Shown here in pieces: positions 1-6,595 of a stretch of DNA of 8,062 nt. A model generated the notes under the pieces. The model did not search any database and was not told where the DNA came from. It worked only from the letters and a program-made list of their open reading frames with translations. Origin of the DNA: CAYRML01 sp964425485. GTDB taxonomy: Bacteria > Bacillota > Dehalobacteriia > UBA4068. The stretch is from contig CAYRML010000061.1 of NCBI GenBank assembly GCA_964425485.1, forward strand, positions 1 to 8,062, written 5' to 3'. Made by a program: the position numbers and the translations under genes. Position 1 is the stretch's first letter. Each line of letters starts with the position of its first letter.

Positions 1-200
1 CTTGGCTCCAGGAATAAGGAAGCCATGATCTTGCCGGCCATATCATATAATAGCTTGCCAGCCGCCAGCTTTTGCTCATAATAAGAGGCTGTGTTGATAA
101 TGGCTTCCAGCTCTGTTTTGTTGAATTGCGCTATATCCAGCACATCTTTGCCGGCGAAGCTTTGCAACATCTCTTGTGAAGGCTTAGAAAAATTATCCAT
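1..200 (-). CDS. pyrB: Aspartate carbamoyltransferase catalytic chain, N-terminal part (cut by window edge)
   Basis: The first 66 codons are visible; the rest lies to the left of the window. The family joins carbamoyl phosphate to aspartate, the first committed step of pyrimidine synthesis, in the cytosol. The visible part has the helix-rich carbamoyl-phosphate domain start: GKDVLDIAQFNKTEL at residues 17-31, then MASLFLEP at 59-66. The next two bases (AG) fit Ser, so the text runs into the FLEPSTRT carbamoyl-phosphate loop of this family. Ornithine carbamoyltransferases share this loop, but the LFLEPS wording and the place after ileS (pyr genes also follow ileS in Bacillus) favour PyrB. The ATG at 200 is set by a strong AGGAGG at 205-210 (minus strand), only 4 nt away. 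The gene lies 122 nt after ileS, beyond the ileS terminator. I see no convincing promoter and no PyrR-type leader in that gap. Confidence 0.8.
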   Translation of the reverse strand, partial: MDNFSKPSQEMLQSFAGKDVLDIAQFNKTELEAIINTASYYEQKLAAGKLLYDMAGKIMASLFLEP

Positions 201-289
201 GTATCCTCCTCATGTCTATCACAGTTTCCTCTTTCTTTTCCAAGATTTATTCTCCAAAAACAAGCTGTTTCCTGCCCTAGCCTAAGCAT

Positions 290-320
290 AAAATAGCGGA
301 GCCCACAAGGCCCCGCTATT
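290..320 (-). terminator. Intrinsic terminator after ileS
   Basis: Two 12-base arms (309-320 and 292-303) pair fully on the minus-strand RNA, with one G-U pair and a 5-base loop (304-308). The 3' arm ends in a T-rich run (TATTTTAT). The hairpin begins 2 nt after the ileS stop codon, so it should end the ileS transcript before pyrB. Confidence 0.8.
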
Positions 321-322
321 GA

Positions 323-3079
323 TTAGTAAATATCAGACAGGTTTTTGACAACATCAGCACAGCGACTGCACAAGGTGGGATGATCCTTATCTTCACCAAC
401 ACTTTCGCTGTATATCCAGCAGCGTTCGCATTTTTGTCCCTTAGCCGGGCTGACAACAATACGCAGATCGTCTGGGCCTTCTTTGATATTGGCCTGCGAT
501 ACGATAAAGATGGATGCCAGGTCCTTTCCTACCGTTTTTAAAATAGCCAATTTATCGCCGCCGGCATAAAGATCAACGGCGGCATCCAGGGAATGGCCGA
601 TAATTTTTTCTTGTCTGGCCAATTCTAACTCTTTACCCACAGCTTCCCTGATTTCCAATAAGGTTTGCCATTTTGCTTCCAGCACATCATCATACAGGCT
701 GATATCAGCTTGAGGAAAATCTAAAAGCTGGACACTAACCGGCGCAGCAGCGGCTTTGGGCAAAAAGCTGTATATTTCTTCTGAGGTAAAAGCTAAAACC
801 GGTGTCAGCAGCCTGACCAGGCTATCTGCGATATGATAAAGCACTGTCTGCACAGAGCGGCGTTTGGGGTCATCAGGTAACTCAGTGTAGAGGCAGTCTT
901 TGACCACATCCAGATAAAAAGTACTCATATCCACCACACAGAAATTATGGATAGCATGATAAACGATATGGAATTCATATTCTTCATAAGCGGCAGTGAC
1001 TTTTTCTATGAGCTTGTGCAGCTTGATCATGGCCCATTTATCCATCTCGCCCATATCGGCATAGCTGACCATATCTTTTTCGATATCAAAATCATAAAGG
1101 TTGCCCAAAAGGAAACGGGCGGTATTACGGATCTTGCGGTATGATTCGCTGACCTGCTTCATAATATTGGGCGAATTTACCATGTCATTACGATAATCAG
1201 CCGAAGCCACCCACAAACGCAGCACATCAGCCCCCATATTATCGATAACTTTCAAGGGATCTATGGCGTTACCCGCTGATTTAGAAAGTTTATAGCCCTT
1301 TTCGTCAACTAAAAATCCATGTGTCAGTACTTGTTTATATGGAGGTACGCCACGATTGGCTACGGAAATGCATAAGGAAGAATTAAACCAGCCACGGTGT
1401 TGGTCGCTGCCTTCCAGAAAAAGATCGGCCGGCCAACTATGGCCTTCGCGATGCTCCAGTACAGCCATATTGCTGACACCGGAGTCGAACCAAACATCCA
1501 TGATATCCGTTTCTTTGGTAAATTCCTGGCAGCCGCAATCCGGACAACTGAGTCCCGGCGGCACTAATTCCTGTGCTTCTTTTGCAAACCAGATTGAAGA
1601 GCCATGTTCCTTTATCAGGGCCTGGATATGATTGATTGTCTCATCATTGATGATTGGCTTGCCGCAATCTTTGCAGTAAAAGATGGGGATAGGAACGCCC
1701 CAGGTACGCTGCCGCGAAATACACCAATCGCCCCGGTCGCGTATCATATTATAGATGCGATCATGCCCCCAAGAAGGTATCCAATGTACGCTGTCCACTG
1801 CCTGCAAGGCTTTTTTCCGGAAGCCGTCTATGGAAGCGAACCATTGCTCCGTGGCACGGAACAGAATCGGTGTTTTGCAGCGCCAGCAATGAGGATATTG
1901 GTGGGTGAACATACTGAATTTCAATAATGCTCCACACTCATCCAATGCTTTGACAACAGCTTTATTCCCCTCCTTGGTATCCATTCCCTTGAATGGCCCG
2001 GCTTCTTCCGTAAAGCGGCCTTTATTGTCCAAAGGAGAAAGAATATCCAGATTATATTGGCAACCGACAAAAAAGTCGTCCAAGCCATGGCCGGGAGCTG
2101 TATGGACGCAGCCTGTACCGGCATCAAGAGTGACATGGTTACCTAAAATCACTAAAGATTCTCTGTCCAAAAGAGGATGTTGGCAGGTTATATATTCTAA
2201 ATCACGACCTTTATAATGGGCCAATACGGTATGCGGGACATCTTTTTTATCAATTGCTTCTAAGAAGTTTTCCAGCAAATCGCTAGCTATGACGAATTTA
2301 TCATCTTGAATTTCAATCAAAACATAATCATATTCCGGATGCAAGCAAATAGCCAGATTGGCCGGGATGGTCCAAGGTGTAGTTGTCCAAATAACAAAAT
2401 AAACATCATTATCAAGGATACCTTTGCCGTCTTTGACACGGAATTTGACATAAATGGAAGCGGATTTATGGTCGGCATATTCGACCTCTGCTTCGGCCAG
2501 CGCAGTTTCACAATCAGGACACCAATAAACAGGCTTTAGGCCCTTATAGACATAGCCTTTCTTGGCCATTTCTCCAAAAGCGCCGATCTGAACAGCCTCA
2601 TAAGCGGGATCAAGCGTAACATAGGGGTGATCCCAATCGCCGCGCACACCGATGCGCTTGAATTGCTCTCTTTGTATATCAACATATTTCAGAGCATAGC
2701 CTTTGCAGCGTTCTCTGAATTCTACTTTATCCACTTGACTGCAATTGATGCGTAGATCTTTGATGGTTTTCAGCTCTATAGGCAGGCCATGGGTATCCCA
2801 ACCTGGTACATAAGGAGCGTGGAAGCCTTGCATCGATTTATATTTGACGACCATATCTTTAAGGACTTTGTTCAAAACATGGCCCAGATGTATATCTCCA
2901 TTAGCATAAGGCGGTCCATCATGCAGGATGAATGTTGGATTATCTTTATTTTTTTCTTCCGCCAATTTATAAATATCTATATCTTGCCAAAAAGACAAAA
3001 ATTCCGGTTCTCTTTGCGGCAGATTGCCCCTCATAGGAAAATCCGTTTGGGGCAGGTTCAGGGTCTTTCCGTATTCCAT
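323..3079 (-). CDS. ileS: Isoleucine--tRNA ligase (IleRS, bacterial type)
   Basis: A complete 918-residue class I aminoacyl-tRNA synthetase that charges tRNA-Ile with isoleucine in the cytosol; the length is normal for bacterial IleRS. Visible landmarks in order: the HIGH signature as HLGH at 64-67, the CP1 editing domain with WTTTPWTIP at 231-239 and GTGCVHTAPGHG at 321-332 (hydrolysis of mischarged Val-tRNA), GSDQHRGWFNSSL at 557-569, the KMSKS loop as KLSKS at 597-601, an anticodon-binding helical region, and a C-terminal zinc finger with Cys884, Cys887, Cys904 and Cys907. The zinc finger is typical of the common bacterial IleS1 form, which tends to be mupirocin sensitive (family knowledge). 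The ATG at 3079 directly precedes the conserved N-terminal NLPQTDFPMRGNL region; a purine-rich GAAAGGA lies about 11 nt upstream. It is a single-gene unit with its own promoter and terminator. Confidence 0.98.
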   Translation of the reverse strand: MEYGKTLNLPQTDFPMRGNLPQREPEFLSFWQDIDIYKLAEEKNKDNPTFILHDGPPYANGDIHLGHVLNKVLKDMVVKYKSMQGFHAPYVPGWDTHGLPIELKTIKDLRINCSQVDKVEFRERCKGYALKYVDIQREQFKRIGVRGDWDHPYVTLDPAYEAVQIGAFGEMAKKGYVYKGLKPVYWCPDCETALAEAEVEYADHKSASIYVKFRVKDGKGILDNDVYFVIWTTTPWTIPANLAICLHPEYDYVLIEIQDDKFVIASDLLENFLEAIDKKDVPHTVLAHYKGRDLEYITCQHPLLDRESLVILGNHVTLDAGTGCVHTAPGHGLDDFFVGCQYNLDILSPLDNKGRFTEEAGPFKGMDTKEGNKAVVKALDECGALLKFSMFTHQYPHCWRCKTPILFRATEQWFASIDGFRKKALQAVDSVHWIPSWGHDRIYNMIRDRGDWCISRQRTWGVPIPIFYCKDCGKPIINDETINHIQALIKEHGSSIWFAKEAQELVPPGLSCPDCGCQEFTKETDIMDVWFDSGVSNMAVLEHREGHSWPADLFLEGSDQHRGWFNSSLCISVANRGVPPYKQVLTHGFLVDEKGYKLSKSAGNAIDPLKVIDNMGADVLRLWVASADYRNDMVNSPNIMKQVSESYRKIRNTARFLLGNLYDFDIEKDMVSYADMGEMDKWAMIKLHKLIEKVTAAYEEYEFHIVYHAIHNFCVVDMSTFYLDVVKDCLYTELPDDPKRRSVQTVLYHIADSLVRLLTPVLAFTSEEIYSFLPKAAAAPVSVQLLDFPQADISLYDDVLEAKWQTLLEIREAVGKELELARQEKIIGHSLDAAVDLYAGGDKLAILKTVGKDLASIFIVSQANIKEGPDDLRIVVSPAKGQKCERCWIYSESVGEDKDHPTLCSRCADVVKNLSDIY

Positions 3080-3149
3080 TTATTTTATTTCCTTTCATTA
3101 TAACTATTGCTAAAACATAGCAGCGTCAGTATCTAACGTATATTTTATT

Positions 3150-3178
3150 ATTATATCCACTATCCGCTTTTCCGTCAA
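3150..3178 (-). promoter_or_regulatory. Sigma-A promoter of ileS
   Basis: Read on the minus strand, TTGACG at 3173-3178 is followed after exactly 17 nt by a perfect TATAAT at 3150-3155. Transcription should start near 3143, giving a leader of about 63 nt. That is far too short for the T-box riboswitch that controls ileS in many Bacillota. The promoter abuts the yggT terminator hairpin. Confidence 0.85.
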
Positions 3179-3180
3179 GT

Positions 3181-3208
3181 AAATAGCCCTGCCAAAGCAG
3201 GGCTATTT
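3181..3208 (-). terminator. Intrinsic terminator after yggT
   Basis: A perfect 12-bp stem (AAATAGCCCTGC at 3181-3192 against its complement at 3197-3208) closes a 4-base loop. The stem begins inside the last base of the yggT stop codon. On the minus strand the stem ends in ATTT and continues ACTT, a weak U-run; on the plus strand it runs into TATTTTA, so it could work in both directions. Confidence 0.75.
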
Positions 3209-3471
3209 TAAAATAGAGTTTTTATCAATATAGATTCAATAATTTGCAGGACGATAATGGCAATCATAGGTGAAAAATCAAGGCCGACGCCGCTGCCGAT
3301 TGGTATCAGCTTGCGAAAAAAGCCTAAAACCGGCTCTGTTATATCATAGAGAAAAGCAAAAATGGGGTTATCCCAATTAGGCCTAAACCAGGAAGACAAC
3401 ACTCTGATAATGATCAGAATAATATAAACCTGAAAGATAACGACTATAAAATTATATATGCTGAAGATGAT
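3208..3471 (-). CDS. yggT: YggT-family small membrane protein; start codon non-canonical or damaged
   Basis: The reading frame, taken from the first codon after an in-frame TAA (3472-3474), gives 87 residues, the usual YggT length. It has a hydrophobic helix at about residues 5-25 ending in IRVLSSWF, the loop with NPIFAFLYDITEPVL (35-49) and FRKLIPIGSGVGLDFSP (52-68), and a second helix at 69-86. These are the YggT (YlmG-type) hallmarks; members sit beside sepF in division clusters, and plant homologues act in nucleoid or chloroplast division. The odd point is that the frame has no ATG, GTG or TTG before GTG at 3402, and starting there would remove the whole first helix. A GGAAAGG site lies 9 nt before ATC at 3471, so I place the start there tentatively; ATC 3468 and ATA 3459 are alternatives. 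The gene lies 22 nt after sepF and shares its transcript. Confidence 0.75.
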   Translation of the reverse strand: MIFSIYNFIVVIFQVYIILIIIRVLSSWFRPNWDNPIFAFLYDITEPVLGFFRKLIPIGSGVGLDFSPMIAIIVLQIIESILIKTLF

Positions 3472-3480
3472 TTATACACA

Positions 3481-3487
3481 CCTTTCC
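3481..3487 (-). promoter_or_regulatory. Shine-Dalgarno site supporting a yggT start near 3471
   Basis: GGAAAGG on the minus strand lies between the sepF stop codon and the yggT frame, 9 nt before ATC 3471 and 12 nt before ATC 3468. It is about 80 nt from the first conventional start (GTG 3402), so it argues for initiation near 3471. Confidence 0.5.
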
Positions 3488-3493
3488 GGGGCC

Positions 3494-4021
3494 TTATGAT
3501 CTTCTGAAAAATCCGGACGATCTGAAATTTTCTTCATTGCGGGAGCCGCGGTCGGAGAATGATACGCCGCCATCCATGATTTGGCCGCTAAGATCAACTC
3601 TTGAGGAACTGAAGATGAAGGTTCCGCCAGAAACTTTTTTGGGCATGCCATCCAAGGCAAAAACAGCGCCGCTTAAAAAATCAACCATGCGCTGAGCCAA
3701 GGCCTTATCCATATCCTCAAAATTGACGACCACGATCTTTTGTTCTTTGATATTATTGGCAATATCCTGCATATCATCATAGGATGTAGCACGGATCAAA
3801 ACCATTTCCAAAGGCTGGTCAAAGCGGTTAGGAATGCTCATAATATTGCTCTTTTTATTCTTTTTCCTATATTCTTGTTCCCGATAATCAGACCTTTCAT
3901 GGGGCATAGAAAGAGGGCGACGATGACTGGAAACAACCTGCTCTTCTTCTTCCATCAATTCGTCTTCATCGTATTCCTCTTCTTTATAGAATAAGTTACT
4001 GACTTTTTCTAATAAACCCAT
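3494..4021 (-). CDS. sepF: Cell division protein SepF
   Basis: A complete 175-residue SepF. In the known family it polymerises, binds the C-terminal tail of FtsZ and ties the Z-ring to the membrane through an N-terminal amphipathic helix. Here MGLLEKVSNLFY (1-12) fits that helix, then comes a very acidic stretch (14-27), a basic linker (33-57), and the SepF core at about 60-146. The core includes MVLIRATSYDDMQDIA (73-88), the KIVVVNF strand (95-101) and RMVDFLSGA (111-119), matching the DFLSGT-type motif of Bacillus SepF. A Gly/Ser/Arg-rich tail of about 28 residues follows. The ATG at 4021 is fixed by AAAGGAGAG just upstream. It precedes yggT by 22 nt and follows yggS by 106 nt, with a possible promoter of its own. 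Confidence 0.95.
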   Translation of the reverse strand: MGLLEKVSNLFYKEEEYDEDELMEEEEQVVSSHRRPLSMPHERSDYREQEYRKKNKKSNIMSIPNRFDQPLEMVLIRATSYDDMQDIANNIKEQKIVVVNFEDMDKALAQRMVDFLSGAVFALDGMPKKVSGGTFIFSSSRVDLSGQIMDGGVSFSDRGSRNEENFRSSGFFRRS

Positions 4022-4051
4022 CGGTTTCTCTCCTTTTGGCCATATGGCTGT

Positions 4052-4080
4052 ATTTTATCTTAATCATATTCTCTATGCAA
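4052..4080 (-). promoter_or_regulatory. Possible promoter of sepF-yggT
   Basis: TTGCAT (4075-4080, minus strand) is followed after 17 nt by TAAAAT (4052-4057). The -10 matches the consensus in five of six bases, the -35 in only three. The start would be near 4045, about 24 nt before the sepF ATG. The -35 coincides with one arm of the inverted repeat at 4075-4117. Confidence 0.45.
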
Positions 4081-4117
4081 ATAAAATTTCCTGCCTGCAA
4101 GGATGTTTTATTTGCAT
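4075..4117. repeat. Perfect 12-bp inverted repeat between yggS and sepF
   Basis: ATGCAAATAAAA at 4075-4086 is exactly complementary to 4106-4117. The 19-nt centre can add a short TCCT/AGGA stem. No T-run follows on the minus strand, so it does not look like an ordinary terminator for yggS, although it starts 10 nt after the yggS stop. One arm covers the putative sepF -35, which would suit an operator; alternatively it is an RNA stem that protects or attenuates the transcript. Confidence 0.7.
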
Positions 4118-4127
4118 ATTTGATGAT

Positions 4128-4817
4128 TTATTTATAGATTCTATGGCCAAAAATATTGCTGCCAACCCGCACCATAGTGGCACCTTCTTCCACGGCAACC
4201 TCATAATCATTACTCATGCCCATGGACAGATGCTCCATCTGGATATGTGGCATCTTCAAAGCAGCCATTTGTTGGGATAATAATCTCAAAGAACGAAAAA
4301 CGGGACGCAGTTCCTCTTTCTCCGGCAGGAAGGGACCAATGGTCATCAAACCTTTGACCTGAAGGCTTTTATAGTCTGCCATAGCTGCCAAAAAGTCTTG
4401 AACCTCTTGCTCCTTGAGGCCGAATTTTGTTTCTTCTTCCGCAATATTCACCTGCACCAGCACCGGCATAATAAGACCATGTGACAAAGCCCTTTTATTG
4501 ATTTCTTTAGCTAATTCTATGCTGTCGAGTGAATGGATCATGACAACTTTATCTATGATATATTTGACCTTATTGGTTTGCAAGTGGCCGATAAGATGCC
4601 ATCTGGCGTCGGGCAAAGCATCATATTTTTCCATGATCTCCTGTACGCGGTTTTCTCCCAGATCATAGGCACCGGCATCTAATGCCTGCTGAATAATATC
4701 CGGCCCCTTGGTTTTGGAAACTGCCAGCAATAAAACCTCTTTAGCTGCCAATTCACTTCTGGCCTGTGCTGCTTTGATATTAGCTTTTACTTCTTCGATA
4801 GCTGTTGCAATGGTCAT
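4128..4817 (-). CDS. yggS: YggS/PLPBP-family pyridoxal-phosphate homeostasis protein
   Basis: A complete 229-residue PLP-binding protein of the alanine-racemase-fold barrel family. The family carries PLP and keeps B6 vitamers in balance in the cytosol; no catalytic reaction is firmly known. Conserved blocks are visible: LLAVSKTK with the PLP-binding lysine at residue 35, GENRVQE, WHLIGHLQTNK, IHSLDS, VLVQVNIAEEETKFG, KGLMTIGP, and the phosphate-binding end LSMGMSNDYEVAVEEGATMVRVGSNIFG. I chose ATG 4817 over an in-frame GTG at 4826, because the GTG overlaps the AAGGAG site that serves the ATG. It begins 14 nt after the HlyD-like gene and the Shine-Dalgarno site overlaps that gene's stop codon, so the two should be one transcript and possibly translationally coupled. 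It corresponds to ylmE in Bacillus. Confidence 0.95.
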   Translation of the reverse strand: MTIATAIEEVKANIKAAQARSELAAKEVLLLAVSKTKGPDIIQQALDAGAYDLGENRVQEIMEKYDALPDARWHLIGHLQTNKVKYIIDKVVMIHSLDSIELAKEINKRALSHGLIMPVLVQVNIAEEETKFGLKEQEVQDFLAAMADYKSLQVKGLMTIGPFLPEKEELRPVFRSLRLLSQQMAALKMPHIQMEHLSMGMSNDYEVAVEEGATMVRVGSNIFGHRIYK

Positions 4818-4825
4818 ATATATCA

Positions 4826-4832
4826 CTCCTTT
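4826..4832 (-). promoter_or_regulatory. Ribosome binding site that decides the yggS start
   Basis: AAAGGAG on the minus strand overlaps the TAA of the upstream gene (4832-4834) and lies 8 nt before ATG 4817. The earlier in-frame GTG (4824-4826) uses the last base of this site and so cannot be served by it. Confidence 0.75.
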
Positions 4833-5875
4833 TACTGCGATTCACTTTCTCCTTTTTGCTTAGCGGAAAGCTTTTGCGGGTTGATGACAACTTTATCTCC
4901 GTCAGTCAATCCTGATACAGCGGCTTGATCATCTATTATGCCTTTAATCTCTATGCCGGCAAAAACAAATCTTTTTTTATAGCTTTTATAAACACCGCTT
5001 TGGCCATTTTTTTCAATTATGGCGGAAGCCGGGATTATCTGGCCCGCATATATATTCTGAACAAGTTTGGCGGCAAAATAGCGATTTTGGGAAAAGAAAT
5101 CAACTTTGGGCAAAAAATTCATCACTATGTATTTATAGCTGCCATCCTGCAATATATTATTCACTTTTGCGTTGAACACGTTAGAGGTTGCGGTGGCCGT
5201 ATCTTCTTGCGGCCAATCAGGAACAGAGAATTTCAGATAATCAGAATCTGCTATTGTACTGCTTTGAGGCACTGCGATTATGATGGTATAATCCAGCAAA
5301 TTATCAATGATTTTACATACAGCAGTATTTTTGCCCAGCGTATCATTTTCACTGGCCGCGGCGCCGGTGGTTTGATTTTTGCTTTGCATATCAGGATCAA
5401 GCAGAGCAAAAAGCTGTGCGATATTAAGCTCATTAAGATCATCTTGCTGAGCCAATCCTTCCGCCCCATCCAAATTATAAGATACGATACCGGTTTTGGT
5501 CGCTGTGATGCTGATTTTATTGCCTGATTCCTGTTCTATGTAACCAACAGTAGTACCGGATTTGACACGCGCTCCTTCCGCCAAAGTCGGGGTAAATTTA
5601 CCGGCAGCCGAGGCCGTGATCAACGTTTCCTCTCTCAGGATCAGGGCTTTTCCATCAATACCATCTGTGATCTGACCTTCTTCCACATTAGCAAAATCTA
5701 TCATGCTGAGGCTGATAGAATTTTTTGCGGAAAAAAAGATCAAAACCGCCACACCGATTAAAAGGATAATGGCGATAGTATCAGCCGTCTTATTTCTGGT
5801 TTTTTTCCTCTTTTTATTGGCGGCTTTGGGGGCATTTTTTTTATTAAGCTTGCTATTTTGTGTTTTATTTACCAT
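4832..5875 (-). CDS. HlyD-like (membrane fusion/adaptor-type) membrane-anchored protein
   Basis: A complete 347-residue protein with a very basic, Lys/Asn-rich cytosolic start (1-30), one membrane helix at about 32-49, and a large extracytoplasmic part. Residues about 62-115 resemble the lipoyl/barrel segments of HlyD-type adaptors (GKALILREETLITASAAGKF, then EGARVKSGTTVGYI). A polar Gln/Asp/Ala-rich stretch at about 140-180 takes the place of a long hairpin, and a second beta-rich part ends at about 335 (GLTDGDKVVINP). Similar HlyD-type proteins next to yggS and sepF are known in Clostridia and Negativicutes, but their substrate and partner are unknown, and no ABC or RND transporter gene lies nearby. 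The position in the division cluster suggests an envelope role (inference). The ATG at 5875 has no Shine-Dalgarno site and lies just behind a promoter. It is followed closely by yggS. Confidence 0.8.
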   Translation of the reverse strand: MVNKTQNSKLNKKNAPKAANKKRKKTRNKTADTIAIILLIGVAVLIFFSAKNSISLSMIDFANVEEGQITDGIDGKALILREETLITASAAGKFTPTLAEGARVKSGTTVGYIEQESGNKISITATKTGIVSYNLDGAEGLAQQDDLNELNIAQLFALLDPDMQSKNQTTGAAASENDTLGKNTAVCKIIDNLLDYTIIIAVPQSSTIADSDYLKFSVPDWPQEDTATATSNVFNAKVNNILQDGSYKYIVMNFLPKVDFFSQNRYFAAKLVQNIYAGQIIPASAIIEKNGQSGVYKSYKKRFVFAGIEIKGIIDDQAAVSGLTDGDKVVINPQKLSAKQKGESESQ

Positions 5876-5881
5876 TTTATT

Positions 5882-5910
5882 ATTATAGCATTTGTCACTT
5901 TTAGAGGCAA
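5882..5910 (-). promoter_or_regulatory. Extended -10 promoter of the HlyD-like gene, placing transcription start on the ATG
   Basis: On the minus strand TTGCCT (5905-5910), a 17-nt spacer ending in TGC, and a perfect TATAAT (5882-5887) form an extended -10 promoter. With the usual 6-nt discriminator the first transcribed base is 5875, the A of the start codon, so the mRNA would be leaderless. Confidence 0.7.
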
Positions 5911-5999
5911 TGTTTGATAGTGACGATTTAATAGGTATTTTAGAAAATCCTCAGGATAACCTATGGTTTATTGTTATACGGGTATTTTTTAATATATAG

Positions 6000-6028
6000 A
6001 AAAAAGGAAAGGCTATTCCCTCCCTTTT
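6000..6028 (-). terminator. Intrinsic terminator after nrdR
   Basis: On the minus strand an 11-bp stem (arms 6018-6028 and 6002-6012, two G-U pairs) with a 5-base loop (6013-6017) leads into a run of six T (6000-6005). It lies 37 nt after the nrdR stop and separates nrdR from the HlyD-like gene. The rest of the roughly 190-nt gap (5911-5999) is AT-rich with no gene that I can see. Confidence 0.75.
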
Positions 6029-6065
6029 ATGTTGCAGCGGGCATATATTATATTGCTTAATTTTA

Positions 6066-6524
6066 TTACTCTTGCTCTTGCTGTAATCTGCGCAATTCTT
6101 TCATAAAAGTCTCGATATCCTCAAATTTACGATATACGGAGGCAAAACGGACATAGGCAACTTGATCTATATTCCTCAGCTTGTCCATGACCATTTCCCC
6201 AATTTCCTGAGATGGGATTTCCCTGTTCAGAGTATTGAGCAGATCTTTTTCGATTTCATTGACTAATTGTTCCAATACGGTAATCGGGATGGATCGCTTG
6301 TCACAAGCCTTAATCAAGCCATTTAGTATTTTATTGGAATCAAAAAGTTCACGTCGATGATCCTTTTTGATGACGATAAGGGGTAGATTTTCAATTCTTT
6401 CATATGTGGTAAAGCGTTTGCCGCAAGCCAGGCATTCCCTGCGACGGCGAATACTCTTGCCTTCATCAACCGGCCGGGAATCCAAAACTTTGGAATCTTC
6501 ATGACCGCAAAAAACACAGCGCAT
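6066..6524 (-). CDS. nrdR: Transcriptional repressor NrdR
   Basis: A complete 152-residue NrdR, the nucleotide-sensing repressor of ribonucleotide reductase genes. The N-terminal zinc ribbon has Cys3, Cys6, Cys31 and Cys34, with the family wording DSRP at 15-18, RRRRECLACGKRFTTYER at 26-43 between and around the cysteines, and an ATP-cone domain from about 49 (LPLIVIKKDHRRELFDSNKI) to about 139. The family binds ATP or dATP in this cone and, when dATP-loaded, represses nrd operons at NrdR boxes. The start at 6524 is set by AGGAGGG 7 nt upstream. It is a one-gene unit with a promoter and a terminator, diverging from the ylmC-like gene. No ribonucleotide reductase gene is in the window. An NrdR-box-like site in its own leader points to self-control. 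Confidence 0.97.
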   Translation of the reverse strand: MRCVFCGHEDSKVLDSRPVDEGKSIRRRRECLACGKRFTTYERIENLPLIVIKKDHRRELFDSNKILNGLIKACDKRSIPITVLEQLVNEIEKDLLNTLNREIPSQEIGEMVMDKLRNIDQVAYVRFASVYRKFEDIETFMKELRRLQQEQE

Positions 6525-6544
6525 ACCAATACCCTCCTATCCAA

Positions 6545-6560
6545 ACACATGATCTTGTGT
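6545..6560. promoter_or_regulatory. NrdR-box-like palindrome in the nrdR leader
   Basis: ACACATGATCTTGTGT agrees with the published NrdR-box consensus (acaCwAtATaTwGtgt) in 13 of 16 positions by my count and is a palindrome with one broken pair. A second, weaker copy (11 of 16) lies at 6556-6571, one helical turn away. Both fall between the predicted transcription start (about 6572) and the nrdR ribosome binding site. Confidence 0.5.
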
Positions 6561-6575
6561 ATATCTTGTGTATAT
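6554..6575. repeat. Tandem 11-bp direct repeat (CTTGTGTATAT twice)
   Basis: Two exact adjacent copies, 6554-6564 and 6565-6575, in the nrdR leader. The unit contains the TTGTGT half of an NrdR box, so the duplication places two half-sites on the same face of the helix. Confidence 0.7.
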
Positions 6576-6595
6576 ATTATATTACTATATCCACA
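6567..6595. promoter_or_regulatory. Dyad overlapping the nrdR -10 region
   Basis: TGTGTATATA (6567-6576) and TATATCCACA (6586-6595) are complementary except for one pair, separated by 9 nt. The dyad covers the putative -10 and start site. It is a plausible operator, but the sequence is AT-rich and chance is not excluded. Confidence 0.35.

Noticed and set aside
201..290. Search for a pyr attenuator or promoter before pyrB
   Set aside because: No PyrR-type anti-antiterminator pattern and no well-spaced -35/-10 pair could be supported; only the ribosome binding site is clear.
947..2539. Several plus-strand open frames of 65-107 codons inside ileS
   Set aside because: They lie antisense to strongly conserved ileS coding sequence, have no family-like sequence and are explained as shadows of that gene.
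3472..3660. A minus-strand open frame overlapping the end of sepF
   Set aside because: It is the shifted frame of sepF. It overlaps the well-conserved SepF core and resembles no known family.
4925..5527. A 200-codon plus-strand open frame opposite the HlyD-like gene
   Set aside because: It lies wholly antisense to a gene with a clear promoter, membrane helix and operon partner. Its product is a run of Ile, Tyr and Phe expected from a reverse reading, and I see no convincing ribosome binding site.
5835..5842. A run of eight A (minus strand) in the Lys-rich start of the HlyD-like gene, considered as a phase-variation switch
   Set aside because: It encodes ordinary Asn and Lys codons in a Lys-rich segment; nothing else suggests slippage and A-runs are common in such genes.
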